From positions 1-15,882 of the forward strand of contig JABJKO010000065.1 of assembly GCA_018660305.1 (NCBI GenBank): 15,882 nucleotides of DNA. The letters run 5' to 3'. Both the position numbers and the translations under genes were made by a program. The notes below the pieces were generated by a model, which saw only the letters and a program-made list of their open reading frames with translations, was not told where the DNA came from and did not search any database. Source of the DNA: Rhodospirillaceae bacterium. Lineage in GTDB: Bacteria > Pseudomonadota > Alphaproteobacteria > MPNO01 > UBA2964. The stretch's first letter is position 1. Each line of letters begins with the position of its first letter. This document shows, piece by piece, positions 1-13,008 of this stretch.

Positions 1-5
1 ACCAG

Positions 6-347
6 TTATCGACCGATACCGTCCCATCCGGCAGACGGCTGCTTGAGGCGATCGCTGCGCTGATCGACGAACAGCATCGGAATCTGGTCGCGCCGGAGGC
101 CGATGTCCGATAACGCCCGGTCGTTCATAGACGATAGGGTGCGTATACGGGTGGCGTTGTGCACCGACTGGGCACAGCTCTGGAACACACGCCAGATATC
201 CCCGGGCAGCTGGCGGAAGGCGCGGCCCAGCGCGAAAACCTGATCGGTTTGTTGCTTGCTCGACTCGAATAAGCTGCTCGCCTGAAGGGCGACCTGAGGA
301 TCGGGCATCAGCGGGACACGGCCGATTTGTAATAGGCGGTTCGACAC
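6..347 (-). CDS. DUF1127 domain protein, 113 aa
   Basis: Small basic protein with a DUF1127-like segment at about residues 60-92, recognisable from the pattern R-I-R-T-L-S-S-M-N-D-R-A-L-S-D-I-G-L-R-R-D-Q-I read in pieces. In alphaproteobacteria DUF1127 proteins are small, abundant and often stress- or nutrient-responsive; some are linked to RNA metabolism and phosphate physiology, but this member has no assigned role. The start is GTG at 347, chosen because TAGGAG lies 7 nt upstream; the reading frame stays open upstream to 1010, but that part runs antisense to the peptidase gene and does not look like protein. An internal ATG at residue 14 is less well placed. The protein is longer than the minimal 40-60 residue DUF1127 forms, with an extra N-terminal region of about 58 residues. 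It is divergent from the peptidase gene. Family assignment is fairly sure; function is unknown. Confidence 0.8.
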   Translation of the reverse strand: MSNRLLQIGRVPLMPDPQVALQASSLFESSKQQTDQVFALGRAFRQLPGDIWRVFQSCAQSVHNATRIRTLSSMNDRALSDIGLRRDQIPMLFVDQRSDRLKQPSAGWDGIGR

Positions 348-561
348 GGTTTTTCTCCTACGGCAAAATTTGTGACAAGGCCCTGAATTTGAAGGATTTT
401 TATCACGGCTTATTTTATAAATAGTTATTCCCGGTGGATTTACCGGTATGATTTTCGCGGAGCGGCAATGCGCGGTGCGCATAGCTCGGGCGGGGTCCCT
501 TGTGAGGGGGCTGAAAAGGCGGTTTTCCGCCAGCTTCGCAACCTGGAGTGGGCTTAATTTG
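348..561. promoter_or_regulatory. Divergent intergenic region, DUF1127 gene / aminopeptidase P gene
   Basis: This 214-nt gap must hold the promoters of both divergent genes. Its left half (about 360-440) is clearly richer in A+T than anything nearby, with TTTTATAAAT-like stretches at about 411-422. One plus-strand sigma70-like arrangement can be read: TTGAAG at 389-394, 16 nt, then TATTTT at 411-416; it is a weak match and only a guess. A small hairpin, GGCGG-TTTT-CCGCC, sits at 518-531, just before the GGAG at 545-548 that probably serves the peptidase start. I recognise no riboswitch or RNA gene here. Confidence 0.45.
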
Positions 562-2569
562 ATGGGTACCCAAAACCCCGCTGGTGATAGGAATAAATTG
601 GCGGCATTGTTGGTCGATTCCAAAATCACCCAATCCGCCGAGGAGGTCCTGGATATGGCCCGGGGCGTTGCCGCGGCGCCCGAGGCTCTCGATCCCGATG
701 AATGGATCCGGTTGATTACCCCGGACCCCCTATCCGACTTGGCGCCTGAAATGGTGACGGCGCTGCGCGGGACCGTCGCTGGATACCGGGCCCAGATGGC
801 ACGGGGTATTTTTGTCCAGCCGGCACCGGCCGAGAGGCTGATTGCCCTTCGTAAGACCCTGGCAGCCGGCGGGATACAGGGATTTCTGGTTCCGTTGGCC
901 GACGAGCACCAATCGGAATTCCCCTCCCAGGGGGCGCAACGGCTGGCCTGGTTGACGGGTTTTTCGGGGTCCGCCGGCATGGCCGTGGTCCTGGCGGAGC
1001 AGGCCGCCATCTTTGTCGATGGGCGCTATAGCCTGCAGGTGCGTGATCAGGTCGATGTCAGCCATTTCCATGTCCAGCACATAACCGAGGAGCCGCCCGC
1101 CGACTGGATCGCCGCCAACGCGTCTTCCGGGTGGAAAATCGGGTACGATCCATGGCTGCATACGGTGGATGGCCTGTCGCGGTTACGCGATGGCTGCGGC
1201 CGGGCCGGCGCCACACTGGTGCCCCTTGACCCCAACCCGCTGGACGAGGTGTGGTCCGATCAGCCGGCCAGGCCGCTGACGCCGGCGGTGGCGCACGGAC
1301 CGGACGTTGCCGGACGGGACGCCGCCGAGAAACGTGCCGAGGCGGCCAGGGCGATCGACGCGAACGGCGCCGCCGCTACTGTTCTGACGGCCCCGGATTC
1401 CATCGCCTGGTTGCTGAATATCCGCGGCGGCGATCTGCCCAACACACCGGTGACATTATGTTTTGCCATCCTTGCCGCCGATGGATTCGTGCAGCTCTTT
1501 ATGGACCAGCGCAAACTTCCCGATGCGACACGCCGCCATCTCGGCAATGAGGTGTCGGTCCACCCCAGGGACGATTTTGGGGATGCTCTTTCAGCCCTCG
1601 GCGAAGCGGCGTCGGTCGTGCAGGTATCGCCGGGCACCGCGCCCGCCTGGGTGATCGATCGGCTGGAGGACAGCGGCGCGACCATCCTGCGTAAGCAGGA
1701 TCCTTGTGTTCTCCCGAAGGCCTGCAAGAACGCCGTCGAGCTTACCGGCACGCGTAACGCGCATATCCGCGACGGCGCGGCGCTTTGCCGGTTCCTGTCC
1801 TGGCTATCGGTGGAAGCGCCCAAGGGTACTGTGGATGAGCTTGGCGCTGTCGACAGACTTTACGCCTTCCGCGCGGCCGGCGAGCGGTTTCGCGGTCTGT
1901 CCTTTGACACCATCTCGGGTGCCGGGTCCAATGGCGCCATCGTGCATTACCATTCGACGCCGGAAACCAACCGTCTGCTTGAGCCGGGGACGCTTTTTCT
2001 GGTGGATTCCGGTGCGCAATATCTCGATGGCACCACCGATGTTACCCGCACCGTGGCCATCGGCACCCCGACGGCGGAAATGCGGGACCGCTTCACCCGT
2101 GTTCTGAAGGGCCATATCGCTGTCGCGACCGCCCGATTCCCCGCCGGAACCAGTGGCGGGCAGCTTGATACACTGGCCCGGCATGCGCTGTGGCAGGAGG
2201 GGTTGGATTTCGATCATGGGACGGGGCACGGGGTTGGCAGTTACCTGGGGGTTCATGAGGGTCCGCAGCGCATCTCCAAGCGCTTTGGCGATGTGCCGTT
2301 GCGCCCCGGTATGATTTTGTCCAACGAGCCCGGCTACTATAAAGCGGGCGCGTATGGCATTCGCATCGAGAATTTGGAGGTGGTCCGGACGGCGGAAAAA
2401 GGCGCCGAGGCCGAGCGCGAAATGCTGGGGTTCGAAGCCCTGACGCTGGCGCCCATCGATCTAGCGCTGGTCGACACATCGATCATGAATGCGGCTGAAA
2501 TAGACTGGCTAAACCGCTATCACGCCCGGGTCCATGAGACCATCGGCCCCCTTGTGGATGACGCGACCG

Positions 2570-7709
<5,140 letters not shown>

Positions 7710-7715
7710 CGGCGT

Positions 7716-8528
7716 TCAGAACGCCCAATCCCAGGCGCGCGCAAAAAACCCCTTTTCCTCTGGCTTGTCCCGAATGTCCTTCCCGGTCACGAGGGCATAG
7801 CTGTCGATATACCATTCGCTTCCCGGGTAATTATGGCCGAGGACCGAGGCGGCTTCCTTGGCCTCGTTTTCGAGACCCACGGCGGAATACGCCTCCGACA
7901 GCCGGTGGAGTGCTTCGGGTATGTGGGAGGTTGTCTGATATTTGTCGACCACCTGCTTAAATCGGTTTATGGCCGCCAGAAATTCTCCTTTTCGGAGATA
8001 GAAGCGGCCGATCGCCATTTCCTTACCGGCAAGATGATCGGTGGTCAGATCGAGTTTCAACCGCGCATCGCGGGCATATTTGGAGGTAGGAAACCGTCGG
8101 ATAACATCCTGCAATGACGTCAACGCCTTTTCGGTGATCGACTGATCGCGTGAAACGTCGCTGATCTGTTCATAATAGCTCAGCGCTTTGAGATAAAATG
8201 CGTAGGGCACATCCTGATTGCCCGGATGAAGCTGGATAAACCGATTTAGCGAGATCAGCGCATCGCCATATTTGTTGGCTTCGTAATTGGCGTAGCCCGC
8301 CATGAGCTGGGCCTTGGTTGCCCAGATGGAATAGGGGTGCTGCCGCTCAACCTCATCGAACAATTCTGCCGCGGCTAGATAATTTTCTGCCTCCAGGGCA
8401 TTCACCGCCTGATTGTAGATGGCGTTAACCGGGCGTTCGACATAGGTCTCGTTCGCGTCCTTTTTGCCGGCACAGGCACCGACAAGTGATCCGAGAAGAA
8501 GGGCGATCGCTATTCGGGTAATTTTCAT
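7716..8528 (-). CDS. bamD: Outer membrane assembly lipoprotein BamD (ComL/YfiO family), 270 aa
   Basis: Periplasm-facing lipoprotein of the BAM complex, which with BamA folds beta-barrel proteins into the outer membrane. A lipoprotein signal peptide is visible: basic MKITR, hydrophobic core, then lipobox VGAC with the lipidated cysteine at C19. The rest is a run of TPR-like helical pairs, for example YNQAVNALEAENYLAAAELF, YGDALISLNRFIQLHP and GEFLAAINRFKQVVDKY, ending near residue 245. Length fits the family (about 245-290). The start is ATG at 8528, with only a weak AGGG touching the codon. A 164-nt gap and an intrinsic terminator separate it from lpxC, so it probably has its own promoter and leads the unit bamD-recN-ligA. 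Confidence 0.96.
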   Translation of the reverse strand: MKITRIAIALLLGSLVGACAGKKDANETYVERPVNAIYNQAVNALEAENYLAAAELFDEVERQHPYSIWATKAQLMAGYANYEANKYGDALISLNRFIQLHPGNQDVPYAFYLKALSYYEQISDVSRDQSITEKALTSLQDVIRRFPTSKYARDARLKLDLTTDHLAGKEMAIGRFYLRKGEFLAAINRFKQVVDKYQTTSHIPEALHRLSEAYSAVGLENEAKEAASVLGHNYPGSEWYIDSYALVTGKDIRDKPEEKGFFARAWDWAF

Positions 8529-8639
8529 CCCTGTGTGTCACTGAAAGTTGGTCCATCCCGGGCTGATACGTGCGCGATTACGGCCAGCCGCTCGGGCATC
8601 AATATAACCCTTCTTCCGCTCTCCCGCCATATGCGCATA
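8529..8639 (-). promoter_or_regulatory. Probable promoter region of bamD-recN-ligA
   Basis: The gap between the lpxC terminator and the bamD start must carry the promoter for the next unit, if the terminator works. On the minus strand a TATATT lies at 8606-8601, near consensus for a -10 box, but I see no convincing -35 box at 16-18 nt. A 30-codon ORF could be read here (8630-8538); it is not supported. Confidence 0.35.
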
Positions 8640-8666
8640 CGAAAACGGCCCGCCTCGCGGCGAGCC
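8640..8666 (-). terminator. Rho-independent terminator after lpxC
   Basis: On the minus strand an 8-bp GC-rich stem, GGCTCGCC / GGCGGGCC (one G-U pair), closes on a GCGA tetraloop of the stable GNRA class and is followed by GTTTTCG. It lies 26 nt after the lpxC stop codon. The T run is short (four), but position, stem and loop all fit a terminator. On the plus strand the hairpin is followed by GATCAG, so it is one-directional. Confidence 0.75.
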
Positions 8667-8692
8667 GATCAGATTGGGCTGCCGCCGCCGTT

Positions 8693-9667
8693 TCAGGCGA
8701 TGGCACGCTGGGCTTCTTCGGCTTCCGAGTGAGAGGTTCCGGGCACCAGTGCCTCTGTGAATTCGACGTATGACCATGCATCGTCTTGGGTGAAAAGCTC
8801 CACGAGCAGCCGATTATTCAAGGTGTGACCGGACCTTACGGCCTCAACCGATCCGATGATCGGCGCACCAGCCAGATACAGATCGCCAACGCAATCCAGA
8901 ATCTTGTGGCGGACAAATTCATCGTCGTAGCGCAACCCGTCGCCGTTGAGGACGGCCCCGTCGCTGATCACCACGGCATTGTCGAGCGAACCGCCCTGTG
9001 CCAGCCCCGCCTCGCGCAACGCATCGACCTCATGGGCAAATCCAAAGGTGCGCGCTCTGGCGATATCGGTCTTGAACGTACCGTTTACGAGTTTAAGGCT
9101 GAGCCGCTGCTGCGCGACGACCGAGCTATCGAAGTCAATTTCAAAGGAAACCGAAAAAGTCTCTTCCGGTGACAGGGTCAGCGATTTCTGGTTGTCACCC
9201 ACGGTAATGGGACGATCGATCCTGATTGCCCGTCGTGGCGCATCCTGATGACGCAAACCGGCGCATTCGACGAGGAAAACAAAGGGCGCGGCACTGCCAT
9301 CCATGACCGGGACTTCCGGGCCGTTTATTTCGACGATGGCGTTATCGACGCCACAGCCGGCCAGCGCCGCCATGAGATGTTCGATGGTTGAGATCTTGGC
9401 GCCGCCTTCATTGCCGATGGTCGTTGCCATGCGGGTATCGACGACGTTCTTCCAGGAGGCCGCGATGATCCCCTCATCGCCCGCGATATCGGTGCGTCGG
9501 AAGACAATGCCTGTCCCGACGTCGGCGGGCAGCAGAGTCATCGATACCTTACGCCCCGAATGCAACCCAATGCCGGAGCAACCAATGGAAGATTTCAGGG
9601 TTTTTTGACGAATAACCGGCGCCATCCCAGCGTCGTTCAAGTCAAATATTCCGACTGTGTCTCGCAC
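8693..9667 (-). CDS. lpxC: UDP-3-O-acyl-N-acetylglucosamine deacetylase LpxC, 324 aa
   Basis: Zinc amidase that carries out the committed step of lipid A synthesis, removing acetate from UDP-3-O-acyl-GlcNAc in the cytoplasm. Zinc ligands are H97 (in STIEHLMAAL), H254 and D258 (in RHKILDCVGD). The general base E96 and catalytic H281 (SGHTLNNR) are present, with spacings close to the E. coli enzyme (H79, H238, D242, H265). Length is normal (about 305-320) if the first 14 residues are an extension. The listed start is GTG at 9667 with GGGGG and AGGGGA upstream; ATG at 9625 (MAPVIRQKTLKSS) fits the usual N-terminus but has only a weak ribosome site. It lies 171 nt after ftsZ, beyond a large inverted repeat, and ends at an intrinsic terminator. 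Confidence 0.97.
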   Translation of the reverse strand: MRDTVGIFDLNDAGMAPVIRQKTLKSSIGCSGIGLHSGRKVSMTLLPADVGTGIVFRRTDIAGDEGIIAASWKNVVDTRMATTIGNEGGAKISTIEHLMAALAGCGVDNAIVEINGPEVPVMDGSAAPFVFLVECAGLRHQDAPRRAIRIDRPITVGDNQKSLTLSPEETFSVSFEIDFDSSVVAQQRLSLKLVNGTFKTDIARARTFGFAHEVDALREAGLAQGGSLDNAVVISDGAVLNGDGLRYDDEFVRHKILDCVGDLYLAGAPIIGSVEAVRSGHTLNNRLLVELFTQDDAWSYVEFTEALVPGTSHSEAEEAQRAIA

Positions 9668-9838
9668 GAGACCCCCGTTCCCCTGTCGCGCCGAACAAAC
9701 TTTGATGCTTGACGCGGACCCAAACTTTAGCAGAAGCCCAGTGTGAGCTTCGAGAGATGGTGTAGCAATTTCTCTCGAAGCTCACAAATCAACAATTGTT
9801 ACAGAATGTTACGGGTGGTCCCGGGCTCCGGGCGGGGG
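9668..9838 (-). promoter_or_regulatory. ftsZ-lpxC intergenic region with strong dyads
   Basis: These 171 nt hold, in transcription order: phased TGTTAC repeats (plus-strand 9807-9812 and 9797-9802, exactly 10 nt apart), the palindrome AACAATTGTT (9791-9800) and a 16-bp inverted repeat (9742-9786). The remaining roughly 75 nt before lpxC show a possible TGCTAAAGT (extended -10-like) but no clear -35. No run of T follows any of the hairpins, so I do not see a classical terminator for ftsZ. The layout suggests a regulatory or promoter region of lpxC; the protein that would bind is unknown. Confidence 0.5.
9742..9786. repeat. Perfect 16-bp inverted repeat, 13-nt loop
   Basis: The left arm TGTGAGCTTCGAGAGA (9742-9757) and right arm TCTCTCGAAGCTCACA (9771-9786) are exact reverse complements around a 13-nt spacer (9758-9770). 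It would form a very stable RNA hairpin on either strand. Neither strand has a T run after it, which argues against a standard terminator. I saw no second copy in the window. Confidence 0.9.
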
Positions 9839-11584
9839 TTAGTTGGCCTGACGTCTGAGGAAGGCCGGTATGTCGAGCAGATCTTCCTCGCTTTGCGAGG
9901 AGGGGAGCCGTTCCTGCGAATCGACGCCCTTTAACCGCGGCTGCATGGCGACCGGTTCCGGCAGGGGTGCCGGCTGTTGAACCGGCGCTGCCTCTACCAC
10001 CTGAGGAGTAGGACTTGCGGCAGGTGCGGGGGCAGGTGCCGGGGGAGGGGCGGCCACCACCGGCTCCGGTGCCGGGATTTCCGTCTCCGCCAGCGCGCTT
10101 TCCGCCTCCGCGGGAAGGGCCTCAGGAGCGCTCACCGGAACGCTCTCCGGACCATCCTGTGGTTGGTCGTCGGATGTGCTCCGGCGGGGCCAGCTGCTTG
10201 CTGTCATACGCTGGAACAGGTTGGCCGCTTTTTTCTTTTCCGGAGGCGGGCCGGCATTGAGCATTTCCGCCTCACGGAACGGGTCAGCCTCGGCGACCAC
10301 CGGATCGGAATTCACCGGTTCGACCGGCGCCGGCGGTATGAAGGGTTCTTCCATCGAGACCGGTGCCGGCATTTCTACGGCCGGTGGCTCGACAACCATC
10401 TCTTCCGGCTCATGATCGCGGGCCATCGGTTCAGAATCCGTGGCTGCTACCGGCAGATTTGGTTCAACTTCCTCCATGCTAACCGTTGGTATTGAGGGTG
10501 CCGGGATTGCGCTCATCGGGGCGAGTTCCGGTATGGCCGTCGCGGCCGGTGCCGGGGCTGGTTTGGCAATCGGATCGGCCAGGACACGCAACACGGGGCG
10601 CGGCTGAGCGTTGGCGTCGATGTCGATACCGGTGGCGACCACCGACACGCGGATGCGGCCTTCGAGGTTCGGATCCAGCGCCGAGCCGAAGATGATATTG
10701 GCGTCGGGATCGACTTCCTGACCGATTCGGTTGGCGGCTTCGTCGACTTCGAACAATGTCATGTCCGGTCCGCCGGTGATGTTGATCAGGACACCGCGGG
10801 CACCCTTCATGGACACATCGTCAAGCAGCGGATTGGAAATCGCCGCTTCAGCGGCCAGCCGGGCACGTTCTTCACCCTCGGCCTCGCCGGTTCCCATCAT
10901 GGCCTTGCCCATTTCGCTCATGACGCTGCGAATGTCGGCAAAATCCAGATTGATCAGGCCCGGCACCACCATCAGATCGGTAACGCCACGGACGCCGGAA
11001 TGAAGCACGTCGTCCGCCATGGCAAAGGCATCGGCGAAGGTGGTCTTTTCGTTGGCGATGCGGAACAGGTTCTGATTGGGGATGACGATCAGCGTATCGA
11101 CGAATTGCTGCATCTCCTCGATGCCCGCATCGGCGATGCGCATGCGGTTGCTGCCCTCGAACTGGAACGGCTTGGTGACGACGCCGACCGTCAGCATACC
11201 CTGTTCGCGGGCCATGCGGGCGATTACCGGCGCGGCGCCGGTGCCGGTTCCGCCCCCCATGCCCGCTGCGATAAACACCATGTGCGATCCGTTGAGGAAC
11301 TGGGCGATGTCGTCGATCGCCTCCTCCGCGGCAGCACGGCCCATATCGGGACGCGCACCGGCCCCCAGACCGTGGGTGATCGCGCGGCCGAGCTGGATTC
11401 GCCTTTCGGCCTGGGATTGTGCGATGGCCTGGGCGTCGGTGTTCGCAACGACGAATTCGACGCCTTCCAACTGTTTGGTGATCATGTTGTTGACGGCATT
11501 GCCGCCCGCACCGCCTACACCGACGACGGTGATTCTCGGTTTCAACTGGTCGTCTATTTCCGGAGCAGTAAAGTTGAGTGTCAT
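9839..11584 (-). CDS. ftsZ: Cell division protein FtsZ, 581 aa
   Basis: Tubulin-like GTPase that polymerises into the Z ring at midcell and recruits the divisome. The GTPase core is residues 1 to about 322, with G-rich loop [14 protein letters not shown] (21-34), tubulin signature GGGTGTG (110-116) and T7-loop NLDFAD (212-217), whose acidic residues complete the active site of the next subunit. A very long Pro/Ala/Glu linker runs from about 325 to 565, interrupted by a basic module [15 protein letters not shown] (451-465). The conserved C-terminal peptide [14 protein letters not shown] (568-581) binds FtsA and other partners. Length is far above E. coli FtsZ (383) but usual for alphaproteobacteria with long linkers. 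The start is ATG at 11584, with GGAGG 5 nt upstream; an in-frame TTG at 11596 would place the ribosome site inside the gene. It follows ftsA after 116 nt. Confidence 0.99.
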   Translation of the reverse strand: MTLNFTAPEIDDQLKPRITVVGVGGAGGNAVNNMITKQLEGVEFVVANTDAQAIAQSQAERRIQLGRAITHGLGAGARPDMGRAAAEEAIDDIAQFLNGSHMVFIAAGMGGGTGTGAAPVIARMAREQGMLTVGVVTKPFQFEGSNRMRIADAGIEEMQQFVDTLIVIPNQNLFRIANEKTTFADAFAMADDVLHSGVRGVTDLMVVPGLINLDFADIRSVMSEMGKAMMGTGEAEGEERARLAAEAAISNPLLDDVSMKGARGVLINITGGPDMTLFEVDEAANRIGQEVDPDANIIFGSALDPNLEGRIRVSVVATGIDIDANAQPRPVLRVLADPIAKPAPAPAATAIPELAPMSAIPAPSIPTVSMEEVEPNLPVAATDSEPMARDHEPEEMVVEPPAVEMPAPVSMEEPFIPPAPVEPVNSDPVVAEADPFREAEMLNAGPPPEKKKAANLFQRMTASSWPRRSTSDDQPQDGPESVPVSAPEALPAEAESALAETEIPAPEPVVAAPPPAPAPAPAASPTPQVVEAAPVQQPAPLPEPVAMQPRLKGVDSQERLPSSQSEEDLLDIPAFLRRQAN

Positions 11585-11700
11585 CCTAGCCTCCAAACGT
11601 GAACTAATTTACGGCAGATAAAGGGCCATCGGGCCAAGACCCGACGGGTGTGCGATGCCACGCTGTTGTCGTGGCGATTGGTGGTGAAACGCGTGTGATG
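11585..11700 (-). promoter_or_regulatory. ftsA-ftsZ gap: ftsZ leader with two small hairpins
   Basis: This 116-nt gap contains the ftsZ ribosome site (GGAGG) and two possible hairpins. One is GCCACG / CGTGGC, 6 bp with a 7-nt loop, at 11657-11675; the other is TCGGG / CCCGA, 5 bp with a 6-nt loop, at 11629-11644. Neither is followed by a T run. The size suggests an added ftsZ promoter or leader control, as ftsZ often has promoters beyond those of the cluster, but I find no clear -35/-10 pair and no TTAA-N7-TTAA CtrA motif here. Confidence 0.4.
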
Positions 11701-12948
11701 TCATGAGTTGTTAAAATTCTCCTTCAGCCAGCGCCCGATCCGGTTAATGCGTCGGCCCGGCGGCATGGACGCGGCATGCTGCGTGGCGGTCTCGTCTTTT
11801 TCGGTGGCGTAGCGCAGGAGCCCTGTGCTGGTCGAAAAGGCCGGCCCGCTTGTCGCTTCAGCCAAACCGCTGATGCGCATGGGGCGCCCCATGCGGACCT
11901 GTTTTTCCAATATCAGCGCCGCCAGCTCGCGCACGCCCTGAAGCTGGCTGGCGCCGCCCGTCAGCACCAGCCGGCGGCCGGCGACGCGATCCATGCCGGC
12001 AACTTCCAAACGGCTGCGGACAAGCTCGAAGGTTTCCTCCATGCGCGGCCGGATGATGCCGTTGAGAAGCGATCTGGGCACATGGTTGGGATGATTGCTG
12101 GGTTCCTCTCCGATCAGCGGCACGTCGATCAGCTCGCGCTCGTCCGACGGCGATGGCAAAGCGCTGCCATAGAGGGTCTTCATGCGCTCGGCATGGGCCA
12201 GGGGAGTCGACAGGCCGCGGGCGATATCGCTCGTGACATGCTGACCGCCAACCGGAATGGTGTCGGTATGAACCACCTCGCCGTCGTAAAACACGCCGAT
12301 GGTGGTGGTGCCGCCGCCCATATCGACAATGGTGACGCCGAGATCGATCTCGTCCTCCACCAGACAGGCGAGACCGGAAGCATAGGGGGCGGCCACCGTC
12401 GCCTCGATGTCCAGATGACAGCGCTCGACACAGGTCGCCATGTTGCGCAGCGCCGCCGTGCGGGCGGTCACGAGATGCATGTCGACCCCCAGCATGTCGG
12501 CATACATGCCGCGCGGGTCGCGGATACCGCGGGTTGCGTCGATCTTGTAGCCCACGGGTATGCAATGCAGGATCTCCCGGTCGCCGGGCTGGGTAATTCC
12601 GTTTCCCTGGTCGAGGACATTGCGAAGATCCGATTCGCTGATTTCCCGCCCGGAAACCGGCGCCTCCACGCTGTAGGTCTGAGAGGCCAGCCCGCCGCCG
12701 GATACGTTGACGATGACTTCCCGGATGCGCTCACCGGCGAGCTCTTCGGCGGCGCTGACCGCGGTCAGGATGGTGCTTTGAGCGGCATCCATATCGATGA
12801 CCGCCCCGCCCCGCAGACCCTTGGAGGCATGGTGACCGACGCCGACGATCCGGATCGCGCCATCGCCAATGGAATGGGCAATCAGGCAGCACACCTTGGT
12901 GGAGCCAATGTCCAGTGCCGCGATCAGACCGGTTCTTGTTTTACGCAC
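11701..12948 (-). CDS. ftsA: Cell division protein FtsA, 415 aa
   Basis: Actin-like ATPase that tethers FtsZ to the inner membrane and recruits later divisome proteins. It has phosphate-1 loop ALDIGSTKV (11-19), the FtsA-specific 1C domain at about 85-165, phosphate-2 motif VDMGGGTTTIGVF (208-220) and adenosine motif LVLTGGASQLQGV (327-339). The last residues, RRINRIGRWLKENF (399-412), form the amphipathic membrane-targeting helix. Length is typical (about 410-440). The start is GTG at 12948; GGAG lies about 10 nt upstream and GAGG directly abuts the codon, so the initiation site is slightly unusual. Conserved text begins at residue 7, and there is no nearby ATG alternative. It lies 60 nt after ftsQ and 116 nt before ftsZ. 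Confidence 0.98.
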   Translation of the reverse strand: MRKTRTGLIAALDIGSTKVCCLIAHSIGDGAIRIVGVGHHASKGLRGGAVIDMDAAQSTILTAVSAAEELAGERIREVIVNVSGGGLASQTYSVEAPVSGREISESDLRNVLDQGNGITQPGDREILHCIPVGYKIDATRGIRDPRGMYADMLGVDMHLVTARTAALRNMATCVERCHLDIEATVAAPYASGLACLVEDEIDLGVTIVDMGGGTTTIGVFYDGEVVHTDTIPVGGQHVTSDIARGLSTPLAHAERMKTLYGSALPSPSDERELIDVPLIGEEPSNHPNHVPRSLLNGIIRPRMEETFELVRSRLEVAGMDRVAGRRLVLTGGASQLQGVRELAALILEKQVRMGRPMRISGLAEATSGPAFSTSTGLLRYATEKDETATQHAASMPPGRRINRIGRWLKENFNNS

Positions 12949-13008
12949 CCTCGTGTTTCTCCGTTCAGCGGCTATCGCTAAAGAAAATCAGCAGGTGACC
13001 TGCACGAA
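12949..13008 (-). promoter_or_regulatory. ftsQ-ftsA gap with a GC-rich dyad
   Basis: Right after the ftsQ stop lies GCAGGTGACCTGC (12991-13003), a perfect dyad around one base. As RNA on the minus strand it would be a 5-bp stem, GCAGG-TCA-CCTGC, followed by TGATTTTCTTT. That could act as a weak attenuator or as a protein-binding site; the stem is short and the evidence is slight. The ftsA ribosome site is at the end of the gap. Confidence 0.35.

Noticed and set aside
432..561. Riboswitch or small RNA in the peptidase leader
   Set aside because: The hairpins are short and the sequence matches no riboswitch or 6S/4.5S RNA pattern that I know.
348..1010. Upstream extension of the DUF1127 frame to 334 codons
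   Set aside because: The extension runs across the intergenic region and antisense to the peptidase gene, while a GTG at 347 has a good ribosome site.
7710..7715. LexA (SOS) box for recN
   Set aside because: The space between bamD and recN is only 6 nt, and I saw no clear SOS-type motif just upstream.
8538..8630. 30-codon basic ORF on the minus strand between lpxC and bamD
   Set aside because: It has a normal ATG but no ribosome site, starts just after the lpxC terminator and resembles nothing I recognise; random short ORFs are expected at this length.
9742..9786. Large inverted repeat as an intrinsic terminator of ftsZ
   Set aside because: No T run follows the stem on either strand and the loop is 13 nt, so it does not fit the intrinsic terminator pattern; kept as an unexplained repeat.
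11776..12981. 401-codon open frame on the plus strand, antisense to ftsA
   Set aside because: It is a by-product of GC-rich codon use opposite a clear gene; its translation has no recognisable domain and the other strand encodes intact FtsA.
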